Shown here in pieces: positions 5,884-11,332 of a stretch of 11,332 nt of DNA. The notes beneath the pieces were generated by a model. That model searched no databases and was not told where the DNA came from. It saw only the letters and a program-made list of their open reading frames with translations. Within the stretch, counting starts at the first letter, position 1; every line of letters starts with the position of its first letter. The DNA comes from Coriobacteriia bacterium (GTDB lineage Bacteria > Actinomycetota > Coriobacteriia > Anaerosomatales > SLCP01). The stretch lies in contig SLCP01000069.1 of NCBI GenBank assembly GCA_007125735.1, positions 1-11,332 on the forward strand, in the 5' to 3' direction. A program made the position numbers and the translations under genes.

Positions 5884-6434
5884 TCGACCGCATCGGTGCC
5901 GCCCTCGACCGCTCTCCGGGCGGCGTCATCCTGACCGGTGTCGATGCGCTCGCCGATTGGGCGCGCGGTAAGTCGCTCTGGTCGATGCCGATGGGCACCG
6001 CCTGCTGCGCCATGGAGCTCATCGCCGCGTCGTTCAACAAGTTCGACTTCGACCGGCACGGGACGTTCCCGCGCCCTGATCCGCGCCACACCGACGTCAT
6101 GATCGTCGCAGGCACCATCACGTACAAGATGATGCCCGCGGTCAAGCGCCTCTACGAGCAGATGCCCGATCCCAAGTGGGTCATCGGCATGGGGAACTGC
6201 ACCGTGTCGGGCGGCATCTTCTACTACGACACCTACTCGGTGGTGCGCGGCATCGAAGAGTTCTTGCCGGTCGACGTCTTCATCGCCGGCTGCCCGCCGC
6301 GCCCCGAGTCGCTGCAAGACGGCATCTTGCGCCTGCGCGAGCTCATCGAGCAGGAATCGATCGCGCCGGGCAAGCGCCGCGAGCGCCCGCTCACGTTGCC
6401 GTCGCCCGAAGACGGGTGCGGTGAGGGCGAGTGA
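5874..6434 (+). CDS. nuoB: NADH-quinone oxidoreductase subunit B (N2 cluster subunit)
   Basis: NuoB carries cluster N2, the last iron-sulfur cluster before quinone, at the base of the peripheral arm. The GTG at 5874 is preceded by AAAGGG (5859-5864) at 9 bases and lies within the end of nuoA. The frame extends further upstream, but only as an antiphase reading of nuoA. The 186-residue product has all four N2 ligands: the tandem Cys44-Cys45 in GTACCAMEL, Cys109 in GMGNCTVSGG and Cys140 in IAGCPPRPE. The ITYKMMPAVKRLYEQMPDPK stretch (82-101) is typical of the family. The last 25 residues after the conserved core are polar and Pro/Glu-rich, and are probably flexible. Its stop TGA overlaps the GTG of nuoC by 4 bases, which suggests coupled translation. 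Confidence 0.96.
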   Translation: MAIVDRIGAALDRSPGGVILTGVDALADWARGKSLWSMPMGTACCAMELIAASFNKFDFDRHGTFPRPDPRHTDVMIVAGTITYKMMPAVKRLYEQMPDPKWVIGMGNCTVSGGIFYYDTYSVVRGIEEFLPVDVFIAGCPPRPESLQDGILRLRELIEQESIAPGKRRERPLTLPSPEDGCGEGE

Positions 6435-6892
6435 ACCTCGACGACCTCCGCGACCACCTCTGCTCGGTCTATCCGGACCTTTGCCCGCTGTTCTCGGTCG
6501 AGTTCGGTGACGGCGTGCTCACCGTGGGCCCCGACGCGCTCTTCTCGGCAGCCAACGACCTCAAGAACCTCGGCTTCGACCGGCTTCTCATGCTGACCGC
6601 CGTCGACAGGGGAGAGCACTTCGAGTACCACTGCCGGCTGCTCTCCCGCGCGATGTCCGCGGCGATCACGCTCAAGACCGAGATACCGCGCGACCGGCCG
6701 AGCGTCGCCTCGCTCGTGCCGCTCTGGCCCGCTGCGGACTGGCAGGAACGCGAGGTCTTCGACCTGTTTGGCATCCGCTTCGCCGGCCATCCGGACCTGC
6801 GGCGCATCCTCCTGCCCGACGAGTGGGAGGGCTACCCGCTGCGCAAGGACTACGCCGATCCGCGCGTGATCAGACGACCCGACTACATCTGA
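6431..6892 (+). CDS. nuoC: NADH-quinone oxidoreductase subunit C (30-kDa subunit)
   Basis: NuoC is a cofactor-free subunit of the peripheral arm that packs against NuoD and NuoB. The GTG at 6431 overlaps the nuoB stop (GTGA). The 153-residue product has the family signature from about 104 to 139: EREVFDLFGIRFAGHPDLRR followed by ILLPDEWEGYPLRKDY. The N-terminal half (about 1-100) has the usual alternating strands but little invariant sequence. The protein is near the short end of the family and is not fused to NuoD, unlike the NuoCD of Escherichia coli. A 14-bp gap with a strong ribosome site separates it from nuoD. Confidence 0.95.
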   Translation: MNLDDLRDHLCSVYPDLCPLFSVEFGDGVLTVGPDALFSAANDLKNLGFDRLLMLTAVDRGEHFEYHCRLLSRAMSAAITLKTEIPRDRPSVASLVPLWPAADWQEREVFDLFGIRFAGHPDLRRILLPDEWEGYPLRKDYADPRVIRRPDYI

Positions 6893-6906
6893 GGGAGGAG
6901 GTGCGC

Positions 6907-8052
6907 ATGGCGCTCGACGTCGAGAGCAGGCAGGTAGTGGAGACCGCCGAGGGCGAGGTCTTCGACCAGCTCGTCGTCAACGTGGGCCCGTCGCACCCTT
7001 CGACCCACGGAGTGTGCCGGGTGATCGTCCACCTCGACGGCGAGATCGTCACGCGCGCCGAGCCGGTCATCGGCTACCTCCACCGCGGCATCGAGAAGAT
7101 GGCCGAGAACCGGACGTACCTCCAGGTCGTCCCGCTGACCGACCGGCTCGACTACGTCGGCTCGATGTACTCGAACTGGGCGTACTGCCGCACGCTCGAG
7201 CGGCTCGCCGATATCCCCGTGCCCGAGCGCGCCGAGTACCTCCGGGTCATCGTCTGCGAACTGCAGCGGATAGCGAGCCACATGATGGCCATCGGCGCGA
7301 ACGGCGCCGACACCGGGGCGCTCACGCTCTTCGTCTACGCGTTCGACCAGCGCGAGCGGGTCGTCGAGCTCTTCGAGGCGCTCTGCGGCCAGCGCCTCAC
7401 CTACAACTACGTGCGTCCCGGCGGCGTCTCCTACGACGTGCCCGACGGCTGGATCGAAGACGTCCGTGCATTCACCACCGAGCATCGCTCCGCGCTCGCC
7501 GAGATGGACAAGCTGTTCTTTGGCAACACGATCACGCGCGGCCGGCTCAAGGGCGTGGGCGTGCTCTCGGCAGCGGACGCGGTCGCGTGGGGGGCCTCAG
7601 GTCCCGTCGCGCGCGGCTCCGGCGTGAATTGGGACCTGCGCAAACACGACCCGTACTCGGTCTACCCCCGGTTCGATTTCGACATCCCCACCGGCACCGA
7701 GGGCGACTGCTACGACCGAGCCCGCGTGCGCCTCTACGAGTGCTACGAGTCGTGCCGCATCATCGAGCAGGCGCTCGCGCAGATGCACTCCGGCTCGTAC
7801 CGTACCGAAGGGCTGCCACGCCTTATCGCCCCGCCGCCGGGTGACGCCTACGACCACATCGAGTCCGCGCGGGGCGCGCTCGGCATCTACCTCGTGTCCG
7901 ACGGCAGCCCGCGGCCATACCGCATGAAGGTGCGCTCGCCGGCGTTCTGCAACCTCGCACTCCTCCCCATGCTCTCCGAGGGCCACATGCTCTCCGACCT
8001 TGTAGCAATCCTCGGCAGTCTCGACCCGGTGTTCGGGGAGGTGGACCGGTGA
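6907..8052 (+). CDS. nuoD: NADH-quinone oxidoreductase subunit D (49-kDa subunit)
   Basis: NuoD forms much of the quinone-binding cavity with NuoB and is related to the large subunit of NiFe hydrogenases. The ATG at 6907 is preceded by AGGAGGTG (6896-6903), the best ribosome site in the window. The in-frame extension to 6823 lies inside nuoC. The product has 381 residues. It has GPSHPSTHG (27-35), with His30 and His34 in the loop that lines the quinone site. Tyr83 in RLDYVGSMY (80-88) corresponds to the quinone-contacting Tyr of other species. RPGGVSYD and the GSGVNWDLRK to FDFDIPTGTEGD region follow, and the C-terminal part resembles the hydrogenase fold without the NiFe cysteines. Its stop overlaps the nuoH start by 4 bases, so no nuoE, nuoF or nuoG lies where they usually would. 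Confidence 0.96.
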   Translation: MALDVESRQVVETAEGEVFDQLVVNVGPSHPSTHGVCRVIVHLDGEIVTRAEPVIGYLHRGIEKMAENRTYLQVVPLTDRLDYVGSMYSNWAYCRTLERLADIPVPERAEYLRVIVCELQRIASHMMAIGANGADTGALTLFVYAFDQRERVVELFEALCGQRLTYNYVRPGGVSYDVPDGWIEDVRAFTTEHRSALAEMDKLFFGNTITRGRLKGVGVLSAADAVAWGASGPVARGSGVNWDLRKHDPYSVYPRFDFDIPTGTEGDCYDRARVRLYECYESCRIIEQALAQMHSGSYRTEGLPRLIAPPPGDAYDHIESARGALGIYLVSDGSPRPYRMKVRSPAFCNLALLPMLSEGHMLSDLVAILGSLDPVFGEVDR

Positions 8053-8999
8053 GCGGGCTCGTATGGGGCATCGTGTGGGGACTCGCTGCAGGCGTGCTCA
8101 TCGCGCTCGGGGCGCTCATCGGCGTGTGGTGGGAGCGGAAACTCTCAGGCGCGATCCAGATGCGCATCGGACCGCAGGAGCTCGGGCCGGCAGGTCTGTT
8201 GCAGACGCTCGCGGACACCGTGAAGCTCGTGCTCAAAGAGGACATCACGCCGCGCGCCGCCGATGTCACGATCTTCCGCATCGCGCCGCTTATCGTCTTT
8301 GCACCGATCGCGATGTCGCTCGTTGTCGTGCCGTACGCGGCCGGGTTCGCGCCGCTCGACACGAGCGTGGGTCTGCTGTTCTTCATGGCGGTGCCTGCCG
8401 TCTCGGTCATCGGCGTGCTGCTCGCCGGATGGTCTTCGCGCAACACGTACGCCACGATCGGCGGCATCCGCGCCGCCGCGCAGATGATCTCCTACGAACT
8501 GCCGAGGACGCTCTCGGTTCTGCCGTTCGTGCTGCTCGCCGGCTCGATGCGGCCGCTCGACATCGTCGAGGCGTGGCAGTGGTGGTGGGTCCCGCTGCTC
8601 GCCATCGGGTTCGTCGTCTACCTCATCTCCTCGGTCGCCGAGCTCAACCGCGGCCCGTTCGACCTGCCTGAGGCCGAGTCCGAGCTCGTCGCAGGCTACT
8701 TCGCCGATTACTCGGGCATCCGGTGGTCGATCTTCATGATGGCCGAGTACGGGGGGCTCGTCGCAGCCGCCGTGTTCGGCGCAGCGCTCTTCTTCGGCCC
8801 GTTCGCGCTTCTGCCCGGAGCAGCGGGGGTCGTGCTGTTCGTGGTGCTCTCGGCGATACTCGCCACCGTCATGATGTGGGCGAAGTGGACGTTTCCGCGT
8901 ATGCGGCCCGACCAGTTGATGGGCATCGCGTGGAAGGTGCTCACGCCGATGGCCCTCGTGCAGCTCGTGCTGGTGGGGGCGGTGGTTCCGTGGCTCTAG
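8049..8999 (+). CDS. nuoH: NADH-quinone oxidoreductase subunit H (ND1 homologue)
   Basis: NuoH is the membrane subunit that holds the quinone entry channel and passes conformational or charge changes to the proton-pumping subunits. The GTG at 8049 overlaps the nuoD stop (GTGA), with GGGGAGGTGG just upstream. The 316-residue product is the normal length, with about eight membrane segments. Conserved signatures are WWERKLSGAIQMRIGP (27-42), the LLQTLADTVKLVLKE stretch (50-64), the MISYELPRTL stretch (146-155), the acidic cytoplasmic loop AELNRGPFDLPEAESELVAG (197-216) and AKWTFPRMRPDQLMGIAWK (278-296). The loop glutamates expected near the quinone channel are present. LNRGP replaces the commoner ANRTP, and RPDQ replaces RYDQ, both small lineage variations. 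The gene overlaps the next one by 10 bases. Confidence 0.96.
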   Translation: MSGLVWGIVWGLAAGVLIALGALIGVWWERKLSGAIQMRIGPQELGPAGLLQTLADTVKLVLKEDITPRAADVTIFRIAPLIVFAPIAMSLVVVPYAAGFAPLDTSVGLLFFMAVPAVSVIGVLLAGWSSRNTYATIGGIRAAAQMISYELPRTLSVLPFVLLAGSMRPLDIVEAWQWWWVPLLAIGFVVYLISSVAELNRGPFDLPEAESELVAGYFADYSGIRWSIFMMAEYGGLVAAAVFGAALFFGPFALLPGAAGVVLFVVLSAILATVMMWAKWTFPRMRPDQLMGIAWKVLTPMALVQLVLVGAVVPWL

Positions 9000-11080
9000 G
9001 TAACGGCAATGGCGACGGCACCCGCCACCACGAGGTGGGCGCGCCCAGTCGCACGCCCGAGGTCGTTCCCGTCACGGTCAACGTCACCGACGACTTCCCC
9101 GGCGGCGTAGCCGGGTTCTTCGAGCGGTGGCGCTCGCTGCTCGTGGGCTTCGGCATCACCGGCCGGCGTGCGCTCGGCCCCACTACCACGCTGCGCTACC
9201 CGCACGAGAAAGTCGTCCTCTCGCCGCGGTGGCGCGGTGCGCTCAGGCTGCGCGGGATCCTCGGCAAAGACGAGATCCCGATACTGCGCGACGAGCCGCC
9301 CGTCTACAACGACCTCATCGAAGCGACCTACCGCGCCGACCGCCTCCCGCCGTGCGTAGGCAACTGCCCGGCGAACGTCGATGCACGCGGGCAGGGCTAC
9401 TTCCTCGGCGAGAACAAGGCGGTCGAGGCGTACGAGCTCGTGCGCGAGCGCAACATCCTCCCCGGCGTGCTCGGGCGCATCTGCCACCACCCGTGCGAGA
9501 CGGCGTGCCGTCGTAACTACTACGACGAGGCCATCGCGATCCGTCCGCTCCACCGCCACGCGTACGAGGAGTACGCCAAGGTCGCCGAGGAACACCTGAA
9601 GCCCTTCGAGTTCACGCGCGAGGAGCGCGTCGCCGTCATCGGATCGGGGCCGAGCGGGCTCGCTGCCGCGTTCGATCTGATGAGCCTCGGGTACCCGGTG
9701 ACGGTCTACGAGAAGGAGAAGAAGCCCGGAGGCGCGCTCTACTCCGGCGTGCCCGCGTACCGGCTGCCGCGCGAGGTCCTCTTCAACGAGATCGAGTACC
9801 TCGAAAAGATGGGGATGGAGCTCAAGCTCGGTGTCGATGTGGGCCACGACGTGCCGATCGACTACCTCATCGGCGAGTACGATGCGGTCATCATCGCCGC
9901 CGGGTTGCAGGACAGTCGCATCCTGCCGCTCCCCGGACACGACGCCGAGGGCGTGAGGGGCGCACTGCCGTTCCTGCGTGCGGCGAACTGGAAGGGCGAC
10001 GCGGGCGTCAAGGGCAAGCGGGTGCTCGTGATAGGCGGCGGCAATGTCGCGGTCGACGTCGCGCGGTGCGCGCTGCGCACGGGCGCGACCGAGGTGCGGC
10101 TCTCGTGTCTCGAGGCCTCCGACGAGATGCCGTGCCATCCCTGGGAGATCGAGGAGGCGCTCGACGAGGGCGTCATCGCGATGTGCTCGTTCGGCCCGGA
10201 AGAGGTGCTCACGACCGAGGAGGGTCGCGTGCGTGGCATGCGCATGCGTGAGTGCCTCTCGGTCTTCGACGCCGCCGGACGCTTCGCGCCGCAGTACGGG
10301 GACGAGTACCTCGAGGTCGAGACGGACATCGTCGTGTTCGCGATCGGACAGGCGCCGGCGCTCGCCGATGTGGTCGCCGGCTCGGACCTCGCGCTCACCG
10401 ATCGCGGATTGCTCCCGGTCGACGGTACGCTGTTCACCACCCACCATCCCGGGGTGTTCGCGTGCGGGGAGGTCGTGACCGGGCCCGGCAGCGCGATCGG
10501 TTCGATCGCCACCGGACACGAGGCGGCGATCTCGGTCCACCGGTACCTGAGAGGCGAGGACCTTGCGGCCGACAGGGTTCCTCGGCCGGTGCCCATCTAT
10601 GCGAAGTACGAGAAGGCGACGCTCGCCGGCGTCGAGATGTCGCGCATGCGCGTGCAGATGCCGATGGCGTCTCCGGAGGCGCGTGCGACGGACTTCCGTG
10701 CGGTCGAACTCGGGCTCACGCACATGGAGGCGCTCAACGAGGCCGCGCGGTGTTTGCGCTGCCAGTCCGAGGTGTGCGTGGGGTGTACGTTCTGCGCGCG
10801 CACGTGCCCGGATTACGCGATCGAGGTCGAGCGCACCGACGACCCGGGCGAGCGCCGCGTGACCCACTACGACCTCGACCTGTCGAAGTGCTGCTTCTGC
10901 GGCCTGTGCGCCGAGCAGTGCCCGACCGATGCGCTCGTCCACACCGGTCAGTACGAGCTCACGTTCTTCCACCGAGGACCGGTCATCTTCGCTCGCGAGG
11001 AGATGCTGCGCGACGGTGGCGGCACCCGGGCGACCGGGTGTGACGCGGTTCGCGCCGCGGGCGAGGAGGCGGGCCGATGA
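8990..11080 (+). CDS. NuoI with inserted GltD/NfnB-like FAD-NAD(P)H oxidoreductase module
   Basis: I chose the GTG at 8990 because it overlaps the end of nuoH and follows a G-rich site (about 8975-8986). The upstream frame only shadows nuoH. The product has 696 residues; ordinary NuoI has roughly 150-220. Residues 44-90 match a NuoI N-terminus, with a WRSLLVGFGITGRR helix, TLRYPHEKV and a PRWRGALRLRG motif. Residues about 95-545 form a GltD/NfnB-like flavoprotein. Its N-terminal iron-sulfur region has Cys122, Cys126, Cys165, Cys169 and Cys173. Next come the FAD loop GSGPSGL (218-224), the NAD(P) loop GGGNVAVD (349-356) and the second FAD motif VFACGEVVTGPGSAIGSIATG (489-509). Residues 588-648 carry two ferredoxin motifs, with ligands Cys596, 599, 602, 606 and Cys634, 637, 640, 644, plus an extra Cys588/Cys591 pair. 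The end, HTGQYELTFFHR (651-662), is NuoI-like. It sits exactly where nuoI belongs. NAD(P)H oxidation feeding complex I is inferred. No stop or frameshift breaks the reading frame. Confidence 0.93.
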   Translation: MALGNGNGDGTRHHEVGAPSRTPEVVPVTVNVTDDFPGGVAGFFERWRSLLVGFGITGRRALGPTTTLRYPHEKVVLSPRWRGALRLRGILGKDEIPILRDEPPVYNDLIEATYRADRLPPCVGNCPANVDARGQGYFLGENKAVEAYELVRERNILPGVLGRICHHPCETACRRNYYDEAIAIRPLHRHAYEEYAKVAEEHLKPFEFTREERVAVIGSGPSGLAAAFDLMSLGYPVTVYEKEKKPGGALYSGVPAYRLPREVLFNEIEYLEKMGMELKLGVDVGHDVPIDYLIGEYDAVIIAAGLQDSRILPLPGHDAEGVRGALPFLRAANWKGDAGVKGKRVLVIGGGNVAVDVARCALRTGATEVRLSCLEASDEMPCHPWEIEEALDEGVIAMCSFGPEEVLTTEEGRVRGMRMRECLSVFDAAGRFAPQYGDEYLEVETDIVVFAIGQAPALADVVAGSDLALTDRGLLPVDGTLFTTHHPGVFACGEVVTGPGSAIGSIATGHEAAISVHRYLRGEDLAADRVPRPVPIYAKYEKATLAGVEMSRMRVQMPMASPEARATDFRAVELGLTHMEALNEAARCLRCQSEVCVGCTFCARTCPDYAIEVERTDDPGERRVTHYDLDLSKCCFCGLCAEQCPTDALVHTGQYELTFFHRGPVIFAREEMLRDGGGTRATGCDAVRAAGEEAGR

Positions 11081-11332
11081 CGCTCGAATCGGTCGTCTTC
11101 GCCGTGCTCTCGGGATTCGCGCTTACCGGCGGCATCGTCACGGTGTTCGCGCGCGACGTCACCCGCATGGTCGTGGGGCTCGCTGCGTTCCTGCTCGCGA
11201 TCGCCGGCTTCTTCGTCTCCTGGAAGGCGTCGTTCCTCGGCGTCGTGCAGCTCTTCGTGTACGTGGGCGGCGTGCTCGTGCTCTTCGTGTTCGCGATCAT
11301 GCTCGTCCACCGCTCCACGCAAGGCTCGCCGG
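11077..11332 (+). CDS. nuoJ: NADH-quinone oxidoreductase subunit J (partial)
   Basis: The ATG at 11077 overlaps the stop of the fused gene (ATGA), and the window ends after 85 codons. The visible part has three hydrophobic segments (about 3-23, 30-48 and 52-75). It carries the NuoJ pattern SFLGVVQLFVYVGGVLVLFV followed by FAIMLVHR, which forms the membrane helix with a pi-bulge in known structures. The Glu that Escherichia coli has before the VYxG motif is Gln here (VVQLFVYVGG). NuoJ belongs to the membrane arm and lies next to NuoA and NuoK. Its place directly after the NuoI-type gene follows the usual order, so nuoK-L-M-N are expected past the window end. Confidence 0.92.
   Translation, partial: MTLESVVFAVLSGFALTGGIVTVFARDVTRMVVGLAAFLLAIAGFFVSWKASFLGVVQLFVYVGGVLVLFVFAIMLVHRSTQGSP

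Noticed and set aside
9272..10624. Reading the flavoprotein module as an ordinary glutamate synthase small subunit (gltD)
   Set aside because: No large glutamate synthase subunit is near, and the module lies in one uninterrupted frame with NuoI sequence on both sides inside a nuo operon.
8996..10972. 658-codon open frame antisense to the NuoI fusion gene
   Set aside because: The composition is rich in Arg, Asp and His with no domain or ribosome site. The plus-strand gene carries clear flavoprotein and ferredoxin motifs.
11221..11280. Gln instead of Glu in NuoJ before the VYxG motif as another lost charge
   Set aside because: To my knowledge many bacterial NuoJ proteins have Gln at this place, so it is probably ordinary variation. 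It is noted in the feature only.
1..11332. CRISPR arrays, insertion sequences, att sites or phage genes
   Set aside because: No repeated spacers, transposase motifs, terminal inverted repeats or integrase were seen. A tRNA is present, but no duplicate of its 3' end was noticed downstream.

Overview
The window is GC-rich, roughly two thirds G+C by eye. It uses many GTG starts, strong GGAGG-type ribosome binding sites and TAnnnT-type -10 boxes, and at least one gene start looks leaderless. Together with the gene content this suggests an anaerobic or facultative actinobacterial lineage, possibly Coriobacteriia-like. The taxonomic statement is an inference, because no taxon-specific marker is present.

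Left part (1-1910): a complete tRNA-Val(CAC) with encoded CCA and its terminator, followed by three small envelope proteins of unknown role. These are a membrane-anchored DUF2511 (YebY-like) protein on the minus strand, a short lipoprotein on the plus strand, and a minus-strand protein with one membrane anchor, a coiled coil and a small C-terminal domain that may be BamE-like. Middle part (1911-5322): a minus-strand dithiol flavoprotein reductase of the dihydrolipoamide dehydrogenase / mercuric reductase superfamily, divergent across a 40-bp gap from a full-length ABC-F ATPase. The start regions of these two genes appear to overlap.

Right part (5323-11332): a respiratory complex I (nuo) operon in the order nuoA-B-C-D-H-[nuoI fusion]-J, with nuoJ cut by the window end. 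Neighbouring genes overlap by 4 to 10 bp, except nuoC/nuoD with a 14-bp gap. A 195-bp leader holds a good promoter and an 18-bp inverted repeat that fits the outer bases and spacing of a Rex (NADH/NAD+ sensor) operator, so the operon may be controlled by redox state.

The most notable feature is the gene in the nuoI position. Genes for the usual NADH-oxidising module (nuoE, nuoF, nuoG) are absent between nuoD and nuoH. Instead, the 696-residue NuoI-position protein starts with a recognisable NuoI N-terminus, continues with a complete FAD- and NAD(P)-binding GltD/NfnB-like module, and ends with the NuoI double [4Fe-4S] ferredoxin domain and NuoI C-terminus. The sequence therefore looks like a NuoI with a flavin-dependent NAD(P)H dehydrogenase inserted into it. 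It could feed electrons from NAD(P)H straight to the N6a/N6b-type clusters, then to NuoB N2 and quinone, without NuoEFG. This electron route is inferred from domain architecture and gene context.
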